Below, in pieces: positions 46,233-57,110 of a stretch of 64,000 nt of DNA. Each line of letters begins with the position of its first letter. Position 1 is the first letter of the stretch. The position numbers were made by a program, and so were the translations under genes. Under the pieces are notes generated by a model. It ran no database searches. It had not been told where the DNA came from and was given only the letters and a program-made list of their open reading frames with translations. The stretch lies in assembly GCA_963678705.1 (NCBI GenBank), contig CAVMBN010000211.1, positions 99,264 to 163,263 on the forward strand, given 5' to 3'. The DNA comes from Panorpa germanica (taxonomy: Eukaryota; Arthropoda; Insecta; Mecoptera; Panorpidae).

Positions 46233-46853
46233 TTCCATTTTATAAACAATTTTCAGATTAAAGTTAAAAGGTACAACAAGAAGTATATAAATTTTTACGT
46301 TAATAAGTTAAAACATCTTTCCAAGACAATTTATTCGGCATCCTGACTACGCATAACCACTCAAAACATCAAGAATTTATTAATATAGATTTGGGTTAAA
46401 AGGTAAATACAATTTGATGTTTACTATTGATTTTGTGCAATTAACAATTTAAGCTCTTACGAATGTTTGCATTAGAGTCTTCGCACATCTATGTCTTCTC
46501 AAAATCTATGTGTTTTTATGAACAGAATTAAAAATTTACTTAAACCGACAAAAACAGCCGCAGGACAAAAAAACAGCGCACAACATATTCTCTGCCTGAC
46601 GAAGCAACCACAACAATAAATCGTTAGTTACGCATGTGTGATTTTCTAGCGTATAAAACTGTGTAAAAAAAGTATAAGAATGAACTATTTGTCATGTAAA
46701 TTATGTAGCAACTCGTTTTTGAAATAGTAAAATTATGTTTAGAAACAGTGAAAAATTAAAACTTGAAATGAAAATATTGTTTATGTCATTGTAAATATCC
46801 TTAAATTAAAGAAATAATTCATATATTATATAAATAGTTTTATTTATATTTAA

Positions 46854-47571
46854 ATGTCACTTTTATAATTTCAACAGGAAACTTATTAGTAACATTACTG
46901 ACCCAAGTAAGGGTTGTTGTTTACACACAAGTTACTTAGTGTTTCTATCTGTGAACCTCGGGATTGCAGCCTCTCAAGGTTTATGCAATTGTTGGCCAAG
47001 TGGTTACAGGAGGTAGGGGACAAAATTGACCGTTGCTTCATGTTGATAACGGTGTGTCTCTATCTCATTAAAAATAAAATTGTCACAAAATAAATTTAAA
47101 GTTCATACAATGTGTAAGTTGATAAAAATTATTTTACTGATTTATTAAATACCGCCCTATAAATTAATTAATTAGATATCATTAACCCTCCGTGTCAACA
47201 CTATATTTCTGGAGTTATGGTGTCTTTGAGGGAATAGTTAAATTTTCTAAGCTTTCAAAAATTCTGGATTACTTCTTGAAGTGTCTACTATATGTTCCAG
47301 AAGTTGCCAAAGTATAAAGTTGTTAATAAAAATTCACAAATAGTGAAAAAATTCATAACCTTATAACAAACAAATATTAAGGAAAACGGTTGTAGGCTTT
47401 TGTATCTTAGATTATAAGCTTTGGAAGGAATGTAGTGTCTTTGGTGTGGTGAAGTTGAATTATTTGTCCACCTGAAAGTGGAGAATATGTTACGGATTCA
47501 GGCATGTCATAATAAACGGAACGGTGATTATTCGGCACAAAATAAGTTTTTATTGATGAAAATACAATAGT
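46854..47571. other. Flank between duplication arm and BEL/Pao element
   Basis: Mostly AT-rich. A plus-strand frame at about 46915-47095 ends a peptide reading KWLQEVGDKIDRCFM. A minus-strand frame at 47407-47589 reads SVTYSPLSGGQIIQLHHTKD. Neither can be assigned with confidence. Confidence 0.35.
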
Positions 47572-50500
47572 TGTACGAAATAAAACCATGCGAGTAAAAT
47601 GGAATGAATATTTTATTTAAATATTCAAACTTAAATTAAATTACACTTTTCTTAAATAACTTTAATAAATTTCTCATTGTACAAAATGGTGTTGAATCGT
47701 GGCACTGCCAGTGTAAAGAACAGAATACGACTCACTGACTTGCCATATGCCTGTGGCATACACACCAATGCTTATAATGTTGCCCTGCGTGTAAATTCTA
47801 CCAGAGACAACAATACATTACAATATTGAAATGTCACCAGAGACATATCTTATGTTCTGTACTGAACATAAATTGCGGGCCAGGAAAAAATAGCTGATCT
47901 CACAACCATTTTCAAATATATACAAAAATACATAAATACATAGTACATAAAAATACATAGATACATAATTTTATAAACTTCTTAATTCTATGGTAGTTTA
48001 CATAATTTTGTGAAAATAATATAAAACAAAATAATAACTATCCTAAATATAACAGAAATCGTAATTATCATGATAGCATACAATATCATCAACATAATGG
48101 ACACAACAATCATCAAATAGTTACAATAATAGTAACTAGCCAAAAATGTTTCAGTTTAATGATGTTAGAAAATTCTTTAAACAAATCTAACAGTAAAGGT
48201 GCTTGTTCTACTTCAATGTTGCAAGCATTACAGTTAATATCTTCACCTTCTGATGGAAGTACTGTATTTAAATCAAAATAATGATCATGTTTAAAATCAC
48301 AATCGGATAAATATTGAGGACCGTTCCACCAAAGATCCTGATTCTTTAAATGTTGTGGTTCTATACCACGAGAAATTATATCAGCCGGGTTATCACCTGA
48401 CTTTACATAGTACCAAGAAATTTTATCTATAAGTTGTGTTATTTGTTTTACTCTGTTATTAACATAGATATTAGCTTTTAGTTTGTCCGCTTGAATCCAA
48501 GCAAGGACTATTTTGGAATCACTATAAAAGAAAACTTTATGTTCAAACCTAGTCTTGAGTAATTTACTGACTCTAGCCGCGAGTTGCGCCAGCAAGACTG
48601 CGCTATTAAGCTCTAGTTGGGGTATTGTAAGTACCTTACTTAATGGAGCCACACGAGACTTGGAGCAAATTAAATTTGTTTTTATCTTGCCATTTGCGTT
48701 AGGACACTTAAAGGTAAATGTGTCCAAAATAATATTGTGTTTCAAACCTAATGTCTTAATAATGTTTGATTTGTTTAATAATGTTTTATAGACCTCCAAT
48801 AGTGAAGGATTTCGTTTAAATCTTTTTTCTAACACATAAAATCTTTGCAGGGCGACTGAGAAAGAATCCCCCGATTCTAGTTTATTTGCTGGGCTGACTA
48901 ATGGCAAATCAACAGTAAAAGTATTATTTTTAAGTGCTACTGAATTTTGAAAAATATGTTCAGCCTTTAAATATTCCTCAGAAAACTTATCTGATTCCTC
49001 TGGGATTTTCTCGGTCGTCCAAAATTGCTCCATAACATTTTCAAGGTTTGTATGGTCACAAATAGCAAAATTAGATACAATATTATTATATGAATAACTA
49101 TTTTGATTATGCAATTTGCCTGCAACTACAAATCCAAATGTAGTGTTTTGTAAAACTGAGCCATTATTTAACTTAATACAACTACCTAATAGAATGGCAA
49201 AATATACATCCGCACCCAATAGCAATGATATTTTCGAGGGTACATTGTACTGCTCATCAGCTAGTGTAATATTTTTGGGAAAAATAACTTTGGATGTATC
49301 AATAAAAAATTGAGGCAAAGGCGTAGTGATAGACTCAACTACATGACAGTTCACATTGTAATTAATATTGTTGTTATGATATGACTGTATGTTTAAAATT
49401 GCTGACTGGTATAATTTTGTGGCTTTATTGCCTATACCAATTATGTTACTAGATTGAGTAGTTGTGCGTAAACACAATTTTTTTAAAAGTTCAGCAGTCA
49501 CAAATGATGCTTGGCTACCACTATCGAGCAATGCACGAACTAGAAACTCGCGACCAAATTTGTCAACGATTTTTACCTTCATAGTAGGCAGCAATATGGT
49601 ACCACCCAAATTATCATTGCTAGAGCACATTACTACTGGAGCTACAGTTTTATCACATAACAAATTGTTATGTATACCTTTACAGTTGTGACATTTATAT
49701 TTATTTTCAAGGGGACACCTGCCACTATGGGCTTTCAAACATAGCGAACATAATTTATGTTCTTGAACAAAGGAATGGCGCGTCTCTAAAGGGACCATTT
49801 TGAATTTTAAACATTTAAAAATTTGATGTTCCATATTACAATATCTACATGCTACATTGTAGCGAGTAGTGACATTGGGAACCCTTGAGTGCGAATATTC
49901 TTTATAATTTTTGTCATGTGACATATTTTTATAAGGTGAGCTATCCTCAAGTGCAACTGCACGTTTTTCTAAAAAGTAAATAAATTCTGCCATAGTAGGC
50001 AGTTTTTTTAAATTTCTTTCCATGTGGAAAGTGCGGTTAGTAAATATATCTAACTTCCTGCTTAAGACTGAGATTAAAATCATATCCCATTTGTCAACAG
50101 GCTCATCAAGATTTTTTAAAGCTTGTAATTGCTGTTTGACTTGACATAAAAAAGCCCTTATAGCGATTGCAGTACCTTTCTGCATGTTTGGAATATCAAG
50201 TAGTATATTAATATGATTAGAGATTAATCGCGCCTTATTATCATACCGCGCTAACAATAAATCAAGCGCCTCTTTATATGAGCTGTTCACAAGCGGCAGA
50301 TTTATAATTATTGAAAGTGCTTTATCAAGGAGATACTTTCTCAAATAAAAGAGCCTTTGCACATCGGACAATGAGGTATTATTATGAACAACCGCTTGGA
50401 AAAGCTCATAAAAGGGCTTAAACCTGGTTATATCCTTGCCATCGAAGGTTGGAATCTCCACCGCTAGAAGTTTTGATGCAACTAAGCTAGGACAAGTAGG

Positions 50501-51770
50501 CCTATTAACATCTTTTAATTTGGTGATACTAGCATTTAATTTTGCTAGAATATTAAAGTATTTTTCTTCGACTTCCTCTATGTTTTCATCATCCTGTTCA
50601 TCAATCTCTAAAATACTGGATTGCGTGAGCTCGTAAGATTGATATGTAGTCATCAACTTTTCTTTTTTCGCCTCCAGCAACTCCACTGTACCGGATTCGA
50701 GAGCCCTTGAGTCGCTGACGTAGTTGTCCATCCTTGATATTGAACCTTTTGCGGTCGTCCGCGCCGTTTTAAGCCTTTTCAGACCCTCCATTTTGCTTAC
50801 GTGATAAAATCGTACTTTTATGATAGACGAGACGTGGATGACAAAACGAATCCAGCTTAATCCAGCAACTTAGTAAGTTGTTAATATTTTGGTACTTGTA
50901 GATAGTAAGAAAAAATTTGTACCTTGATGAGTAAAAAAGTATTTTACCCTCTTCCAGCGTCCTCGTATTCGCTTTCCGTATTGATATTTTTCTTGAATAT
51001 TTTTTCTTGAAATGTAAGTATGTAGTATCCAAATCGTCTGTGAATCCGTTTAAATAGAGCGTTGCATTACCCAATCAATGGCAATTGATGACTTCCAGAG
51101 CCGCCAAGGGGTTAATGTAAAAAAACGCCTCAAAACACAACGAAATCACACGCGGTTACTAGATGCTCGAAGGACCAGCTTCGCATGTACGAAATAAAAC
51201 CTTCTTGAAATGTAAGTATGTAGTATCCAAATCGTCTGTGAATCCGTTTTAAATAGAGCGTTGCATTACCCAATCAATGGCAATTGATGACTTCCAGAGC
51301 CGCCATGGGGCAAATGTAAAAAAACGCCTCAACACACAACGAAATCACACGCGGTTACTAGATGCTCGAAGGACCAGCTTCGCATGTACGAAATAAAACC
51401 ATGCGAGTAAAATGGAATGAATATTTTATTTAAATATTCAAACTTAAAATAAATTACACTTTTCTTAAATAACTTTAATAAATTTCTTATTGTACAAAAT
51501 GGTGTTGAATCGTGGCACTGCCAGTGTAAAGAACAGAATACGACTCACTGACTTGCCATATGCCTGTGGCATACACACCAATGCTTATAATGTTGCCCTG
51601 CGTGTAAATTCTACCAGAGACAACAATACATTACAATATTGAAATGTCACCAGAGACATATCTTATGTTCTGTACTGAACAATAGTTATGAAATAATAAT
51701 TAATATTAGGTAATAATAATTAGTGTCAAAAAGAGAATTTACGGTGCGCAACCGCTGAATTATCATCCAT
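47407..51770 (-). CDS. Possible two-exon small gene hosting the BEL/Pao element in its intron
   Basis: Exon 1 (51743-51770) opens with ATG and leaves one base before a GTAAAT donor. Exon 2 (47407-47471) follows a strong acceptor (TTCTCCACTTTCAG), and the phase closes without a stop to give about 31 residues. The BEL element and its ATAGT duplication lie wholly inside the intron. The product is too short to recognise, and the fit could be chance. Confidence 0.2.
47572..47868 (-). repeat. 3' LTR of the BEL/Pao element
   Basis: 297 bp. The internal side (minus) reads GGCCCGCAATTTA before the LTR start. Confidence 0.9.
48113..50791 (-). CDS. BEL/Pao polyprotein with RT deleted in frame (892 aa)
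   Basis: Residues 1-290 are the BEL/Pao Gag region (DUF1759-like; includes PTFDGKDITRFKPFYELF). Residues about 312-380 carry zinc-knuckle-like clusters (CRYCNMEHQIFKC, CSLCLKAHSGRC, CHNCKG). An aspartic protease follows near 415 (RALLDSGSQASF, DSG active site). Then comes the pre-RT segment (SVALQRFYVLEKRFKRNPSL). The next residues belong to the far end of RT (IKTLGLKHNIILDTFTF) and then to the RNase H/A17 region (CSKSRVAPLSKVLTIPQLEL, VFFYSDSKIVLAWIQ, NPADIISRG). The YVDD palm, the thumb and the first RNase H Asp are missing, yet the frame stays open. Integrase is absent. It could make Gag particles but cannot copy itself. Confidence 0.88.
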   Translation of the reverse strand: MEGLKRLKTARTTAKGSISRMDNYVSDSRALESGTVELLEAKKEKLMTTYQSYELTQSSILEIDEQDDENIEEVEEKYFNILAKLNASITKLKDVNRPTCPSLVASKLLAVEIPTFDGKDITRFKPFYELFQAVVHNNTSLSDVQRLFYLRKYLLDKALSIIINLPLVNSSYKEALDLLLARYDNKARLISNHINILLDIPNMQKGTAIAIRAFLCQVKQQLQALKNLDEPVDKWDMILISVLSRKLDIFTNRTFHMERNLKKLPTMAEFIYFLEKRAVALEDSSPYKNMSHDKNYKEYSHSRVPNVTTRYNVACRYCNMEHQIFKCLKFKMVPLETRHSFVQEHKLCSLCLKAHSGRCPLENKYKCHNCKGIHNNLLCDKTVAPVVMCSSNDNLGGTILLPTMKVKIVDKFGREFLVRALLDSGSQASFVTAELLKKLCLRTTTQSSNIIGIGNKATKLYQSAILNIQSYHNNNINYNVNCHVVESITTPLPQFFIDTSKVIFPKNITLADEQYNVPSKISLLLGADVYFAILLGSCIKLNNGSVLQNTTFGFVVAGKLHNQNSYSYNNIVSNFAICDHTNLENVMEQFWTTEKIPEESDKFSEEYLKAEHIFQNSVALKNNTFTVDLPLVSPANKLESGDSFSVALQRFYVLEKRFKRNPSLLEVYKTLLNKSNIIKTLGLKHNIILDTFTFKCPNANGKIKTNLICSKSRVAPLSKVLTIPQLELNSAVLLAQLAARVSKLLKTRFEHKVFFYSDSKIVLAWIQADKLKANIYVNNRVKQITQLIDKISWYYVKSGDNPADIISRGIEPQHLKNQDLWWNGPQYLSDCDFKHDHYFDLNTVLPSEGEDINCNACNIEVEQAPLLLDLFKEFSNIIKLKHFWLVTIIVTI
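51004..51404 (-). repeat. Tandem duplication of the BEL/Pao leader, including the primer-binding site
   Basis: A unit of about 198 bp (TTCTTGAAATGTAAGTATGT to TGTACGAAATAAAACC) occurs at about 51004-51201 and 51202-51404. The unit includes the primer-binding site and the last 17 or so bases of the LTR edge, so there are two primer sites in tandem. Confidence 0.85.
51385..51681 (-). repeat. 5' LTR of the BEL/Pao element
   Basis: 297 bp, nearly identical to the 3' LTR. Confidence 0.9.
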
Positions 51771-51826
51771 CTTCAAAAACTTATTGTAGTAAAAAGTTGA
51801 ACTATTAAAAAAAAAATCTATATATC

Positions 51827-52523
51827 CTATATCATAATGTTCCAACTGTATGTTTATAATCTTATATTCTTATATGTTTGGTACTGAATTTTGTATGGCA
51901 GCGCGAAAACGGCTCCATCAATGTTTTTGGAAATTTCTTATTTCGTAGAGAAAAAAATTCTTTTTTGGCGTCCCCGGATTTTTCTCTGAATTTCCTGTAA
52001 ACCGGTAATTTTGAAAAAAACCGGAAAAAAAAGTGAGCCCTTTTCTGCTGTATTACTTTTAATTCGTAAAAAAAAGAAAGTTGAAATTTTGCATGTGTAT
52101 TAAGGTATTCAATTTGCTGACATTTCTCAAAAATTAGAAATTCAAAAATTGAAAAAGGGAGGGTTGAAGAAATTCGGGGGCCCGGTAGGGAACTTTGGAG
52201 AAACTTCATGTTCTGGATTCTAGAATAGTTAAGTATATTATTAATAAAAAAAAATTCAAAATTTTAATTGGGGGCATGGGGGAAGTATTTGCCGAGAGTA
52301 AAAATTGTGATAGAAAGTTGAAATTTTGTATATAGGCTAACCTTGGTAACTTATTTACGAATCGAAAAAAAAAGAACCAAATTTTGAAAAAAAGTTGGTC
52401 AAATAACGCATAAATTAAAAATATTTTTTATTTTGATAAAAAAATATGTTCTTTTAGTCAATTTATATGTGTCAATGCATGTGTGCGAGTTTATTTATTA
52501 TTTTAATTCAAAAATAGAGTTAA
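51827..52523 (+). mobile_element. Helitron-like repeat R2, interrupted by the Kolobok-like element
   Basis: It starts TCCTATATCATAATGTTCC and runs through the R2 blocks to AAAATAGAGTTAA, where the TTAA insertion sits. The R2 3' end resumes at 54743 (TTAAATATGAAATG) and reaches a perfect CGTCGC...GCGACG hairpin near 54797-54813. Confidence 0.65.
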
Positions 52524-54746
52524 GGATGTATGAGCGGGAAAATAATTTTCGATTTAAGGGCTCAAAATTTTTATACGTGCAGATTCCTTGGCAATGAATT
52601 TACTGTTAAAATTTCAGCATAGGTAACCGTTCATATTTCAAAGAAATTAATTGTCGAAAATTGACATAAAATACATTGTTCTTATGGGGAAATGGGTACA
52701 TGTGATCATAAATCAATAAATATGAGTATGTTCTGTATTGTGTAGTATAAAAAAAAACTATGCATTAGAAAGGTGAATATTGGCGTGACATGTCAATATT
52801 TTAAAAATACTATGTAACCGTTCATCCTGGAAAGATAATTAGAAATGAAATTCAAATAATGATATTTAAAAAAATATTTTTTGCCATATTTGACACTTGG
52901 CAACGTTGCACTGCTATAATAAGCGTCACAGCACGGCAGCGGCAAAAACAGTACATACAAATTTAAATATAACCTCATTTAGAGCTGTCAAAATAAATAT
53001 TACGTGATAGTAACAGCAAAAATTAAGTACAAAAATTAAGAAAATAGAACATATGGTATATAGAATTAAAATATTTATTAACACTTTAATAATTTAATAA
53101 CATAACACATTTCAACAAAAAATTATTTTTGTTAATTTTATGAAGGATAAAAATCCTTATGCAGCCAAGTTAATAGACACAGTGTCAACTTTAGCAGATT
53201 GTAAAAATTATTTTCCTTCATTAGTTATAAGATCATTAGCAGTAGACGCACTCGGTGGTATTCCTCTTGTCGGTAAAATTTGGTAAACATTATATTCTGA
53301 GTAGTTGTATTTTGCTGCAATCTGAATTGTTTCACTGGCTTTTCCTAAACCGGTGGTTTCTAAATCAAAGAACACAACTGCTGCTGCATTATTAATCGTA
53401 ATTGAACTTTTCGGAACTGGTTCATCAACAAATTCAATCCCAATGTCTAATCCACTCTGCACTTGATAAAAAAATGTAAACAAATATAGCATGATTCAAA
53501 TCAGACCATTTTATAATTTGATGATCAGCTTCTCTCCGTAATCTAGCAATGGTACTTGAATCATCATTTCCAATTAACACCCCAATTTTTACACGTTCAG
53601 CTGTAAAGTCTTTATTGCGTACAAGCATCTCAACAGACATGTCTGGCTCCATGGCCTTCGAAGTCCTTCTGAAATTTTCACGGCAGTCATGATCATTTTT
53701 ATCATGTCGTCTTTCACATCTCATGCATCGTTTATTTCTCGTACTATATGCAACAACGTAGAATGACCTAAAAAAAACCAATTGTAACAATTCGAAATAA
53801 TTAAATTTTACAAATTTTTAATCTTAAATATTTATTACCAGTTAAATTATTATACGTTCTTCCTGTTCCCTTTTTTGCCACCCAGCATCTATAACCAATA
53901 TTAGCACTACTGTATCCTCGTTTGAAAAAACTTTAGGTTATTTTGAATTATATGCTATATTAGTAATAATATAAGTCATTCCTTAGTTTATAATAATGTT
54001 AATGAATCGTTATACCTTTGATGAGCTATTGGGAAACTTCCTTATATTTTAATGCTATTCCGGCAACTTATTCGAGCAACATTTTCAATAGCCATTCCTA
54101 CGCAAATCAAATCTGTTAGAATATTGGGGCGATGGGGTGATGTTTTAATTTTGGACATTTTTTTACATCTTCTGACATGCTTTTTTTACAAATCGCAAAA
54201 ACAGGGCATCAATACACGAATCACACCACATATCATTGGCTATTTTATTGATTTCAATAATTCATCGGCCTTCACCAATTGATCCTAAAATGCACTAAAA
54301 TGTTAAACTGCATAATGAGGTTTCATGAAAGATTCAATGCGTATGTTTGATGATTGTGAAAGTACCAAACATACGACAACTTCTAAAAAATTTGTAAACA
54401 ATTTACATGTATAAATGGATAATATAAAATTTAATATTAAATACAATCAATATACATACCGTAGTTCCAAACACATATTAAATGAATTATTATCTATTCC
54501 TAGTAGTCGTTCTTTAAAAAATAATCCTTTCTTGTCAAGCTTTTGAGGTATATCCATTTTTAAATGTCAAAAATTTAAATTTATTCCAATGTCACATGGA
54601 AAAAAATTAACAAAAATAAGCTGTGTTGCCAAATGTAAAATTCACGTCACGTGATAATTTTGTTCCATTTACCCCGCAAATGCTCAAGCCTATCCCCACC
54701 CTTCAAAATTCACTATTATACCACGCCCTCGCTCGTACATCCTTAA
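52520..54746 (-). mobile_element. Kolobok-like DNA transposon (TTAA target), decayed
   Basis: The inverted termini GGATGTATGAGCGGG (52524) and CTCGCTCGTACATCC (to 54742) are flanked by TTAA (52520-52523 and 54743-54746), and the host R2 repeat reads on across the insertion. The coding remnants fit a Kolobok/Mutator-like transposase and include a DEDDh exonuclease-like stretch. A second, truncated copy lies inverted at 57527-58850. piggyBac also uses TTAA, but the protein motifs do not fit it. Confidence 0.7.
53208..54559 (-). pseudogene. Kolobok-like transposase with exonuclease-like segment, decayed
   Basis: The pieces in order on minus are as follows. A first exon at 54461-54559 (MDIPQKLDKKGLFFKERLLG) has a GTATGT donor. 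A degenerate exon near 54160-54285 reads IIEINKIANDMWCDSCIDAL with a stop in it. An exon at about 53470-53766 follows a TTTTTTTTAG acceptor and carries HDCRENFRRTSKAMEPDM and IGNDDSSTIARLRREADHQI, then KWSDLNHA. The HDCRxNxxxSSKAMEP and GxDDSxTxAxL blocks are hallmarks of Mutator/Kolobok-like transposase domains. Downstream, 53208-53460 reads VVFFDLETTGLGKASETIQI, a DEDDh exonuclease ExoI motif. The segment between the two is shorter than in full-length relatives, so a deletion is likely. Confidence 0.6.
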
Positions 54747-55460
54747 ATATGAAATGTAAATATGAATTATTTTATTGGATTCAAATCATACACGCCAAAA
54801 AGACGTCGCTTTGCGACGGAAGTAAACCTTGTGCTTTAAAAGGGACTTTAAAGAGAAAAGAGTTCTAAGACATCTAGCATCCCCGGATTTTTCCCTGAAT
54901 TTCCTGGAAACCCGTAATTTTGGAAAAACTGGAAAAAAAAGTGAGCCCATTTTTGCTGTATTACTTTTAATTCGTAAAAGATAGAAAGTTTAAATTTTGC
55001 ATTTGTATTAAAGAATTCAATGCTGACATATCTCAAAAATTAGAACTTCAAAAGTTGAAAATGGGGGTTGAAGAAATTCGGGGGCCCGGTAGGGAACGTT
55101 GGAGAAAGTTCATATTCTGGATTCTAGAATAATTAAGTATATTATTAATAATAGAAATTTAAAAATTTCAAAATTTTATTTGGCGGCACGGGGGACATTA
55201 TTTTCCGAGTGTAAAAATTGTGCTAGAAAGTTGAAATTTTGAATATAGGCTAACCTTGGTATTTTATTTACTAATCGAAAAAAAAATCACAAATTTTGAA
55301 AAAAAGTTGGTTTGTATGAAAAATTAATTGTTATTATATGTAAAATTAATATAGGACGAGTTTATTTATTATTTCAATTTAAAAATGGAATTAAATTTTG
55401 ACTTGAAATTCAAGCCACTCACAAAAAACAGACGTCGCTTGCGACGGGGGTAAAAGCTAG
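54747..55460 (+). mobile_element. Helitron-like repeat R2 fragments ending in a canonical hairpin and CTAG
   Basis: After the R2 end near 54813 a second R2 copy (from about 54845) runs to 55460. Its 3' end has a perfect 6-bp-stem hairpin CGTCGC-TT-GCGACG (55433-55446), ten bases, then CTAG (55457-55460) followed by T. This is the textbook layout of a Helitron 3' terminus. Confidence 0.65.
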
Positions 55461-55846
55461 TAATCTTATATTCTTATATGTTTGGTACTGAATTTTGTAT
55501 GGCAGCGCGAAAACGGCTCCATCAATGTTTTTGAAAATTTCCTATTTCGAAGAGAAAAAAATTCTAAAACTTTTGGCGTCCCCGGATTTTCCTCTGAATT
55601 TCCTGGAAACCCGTAATTTTGAAAAAAAATGGAAAAAAGTGAGCCCTTTTTTGCTGTATTACTTTTAATTCGTAAAAGATAAACAAGTTGAAATTTTGCA
55701 TGTGTATTAAGGTATTCTATGCTGACATTTCTCAAAATTTAGATATTCAAAAATTGAAAAAAGGGGGGTTGAAGAAATTCGGGGGCCCGGTATGGAACTT
55801 TGGAGAAAAATCATATTCTGGATTCTAGAATAATTAAGTATATTAA
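55461..55846 (+). mobile_element. Helitron-like repeat R2, 5'-truncated copy split by a solo LTR
   Basis: It begins TAATCTTATATTCTTATATG directly after the previous CTAG, runs to GTATATTAA, and continues after the solo LTR at 56748-57110. Confidence 0.6.
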
Positions 55847-56751
55847 TGTGGGATTATTTTTTAAGATTAGTTTTAAGTGTAAATATAATTAGTTTTAAGA
55901 ATTAGAAATAGTAAAGAACACTGTAGAATAGGTAAAGATCTGTGCTAAGATCTAGAGATATTCAAATGTGTAAATAAACCGCTTGCAAACCCTATAAGCC
56001 GTTCGCTGAGACAAGCAAGTGAACGCCAGGCAGAACGCCAAAGCGAACTGGTCAGACACGTTCGCTAGCTGTTCAAGATGATGACACACCAGGGTGTGGC
56101 ACACAAGTTACAAGCAACAGTCGTAGTCCGAGTTAGATAAAAATGGCGACAAGATGTACATAGGTTGTGCGATGTTGTTATTTTGTTAGTTTAAATATTA
56201 TAAACGGGTGTTAATATAATTTAATAAGTGTGAACATTGTTATTAGTTGTAACATATGTTAGAGTTATGCAGCAAATGTAATGTTAAATACTAGGTTGTA
56301 TTATCATTATAAAATCATTGTGTTGATAACTATGAACAATTGGAATTGCGTATTACGTGGTAACATGCAAAACGTAGAAAAGAACTGTAAATCTAAGTAT
56401 TGTATTTTAATCAAGTGTATTTTTCTTAGTGAAGTTAATTACGATTAATTCGCTTTATTCAGATGTAATTGTATAATTTTGTGTAAATATTAAATGAACT
56501 ATCAATATTCAAATCATGTGTTTGCTCGTATAAAAGAAACTATATTGTTATGTTATACTGCAAATTGATCGTCTCAACGGATAGTTGTAGAAATTACCTA
56601 CAAATTGGAGGCTCATATGGGATTAAATAGTTCTGAATCGCAAATTAGGATCTCAACAGGTGGTTGTATATTCTAACCTGCAAAGTGGAGTCTGAACCGG
56701 GATGGTATTAGATTCAAAAACTACTAATGTAGATATAAAAGTCTACATTAA
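55843..56751 (+). mobile_element. Solo LTR (901 bp) in R2
   Basis: The sequence 55847-56747 starts TGTGGGATT and ends GTCTACA, with TTAA on both sides (55843-55846 and 56748-56751). R2 reads on exactly across it. No ORF was seen. Near its end are imperfect repeats of a GCAAATTGGAGTCTCAAC-like motif and a TATAAAAG box. The 4-bp duplication fits a Gypsy-type parent, but no internal region exists to confirm it. The orientation is not certain. Confidence 0.65.
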
Positions 56752-57110
56752 TAATAAAAAAAAATTTAAAACTTCAAAATTTTATTTGGGGGCACGGGGG
56801 CAGTATTTGCCGAGAGTAAAAATTGTGATAGAAAGTTGAAATTTTGTGTATAGGCTAACCCTGGTAACTTATTTAAGAATAAAAAATAAAAAAAAATTGA
56901 AAAAAAGTTAGTCAAATAACGCATAAATTGAAAATATTTTTTATTTTGATATAAAAAATATATTTTCTTAGTCAGTTTGTATGAAAAATTAATTGTTATT
57001 ATATGTTAAATTAATATAGGACGACGAGTTTATTTATTATTTCAATTTAGAAATGGAATTAAATTTTGACATAAAATTCAAGCCACACACAAAAAATAGA
57101 CATCTAAAAA

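Larger units (their letters stand above)
44110..46853. repeat. Large inverted duplication, left arm
   Basis: It matches 58855-61955 in reverse, including the zinc-finger gene, its 5' intron (AATATTGTCTAGTTCTTAATA) and about 0.9 kb of 3' flank up to TTTTATTTATATTTAAA. The arms are about 12 kb apart. Confidence 0.85.
47567..51686 (-). mobile_element. BEL/Pao LTR retrotransposon, internally deleted
   Basis: The LTRs at 47572-47868 and 51385-51681 (297 bp each) differ at about two bases and are flanked by ATAGT duplications (47567-47571 and 51682-51686). They begin TGTTCAGTAC and end with CA on the minus strand. A probable primer-binding site TGGTCCTTCGAGC lies a few bases inside the 5' LTR. The internal region codes for a Gag-protease-RNase H frame but no reverse transcriptase palm and no integrase. 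It is young but non-autonomous. Confidence 0.92.

Noticed and set aside
46915-47095. Frame ending KWLQEVGDKIDRCFMLITVC, resembling the last membrane segment of Cys-loop receptors
   Set aside because: Only the W-x-x-V-x-x-x-I-D-R pattern fits. There is no upstream receptor domain and no convincing splice acceptor, so the likeness may be chance.
52520-54746. piggyBac assignment for the TTAA element
   Set aside because: The protein blocks (HDCREN, SKAMEP, GNDDSSTIARL) are not those of piggyBac transposases, and the termini do not begin CCC.
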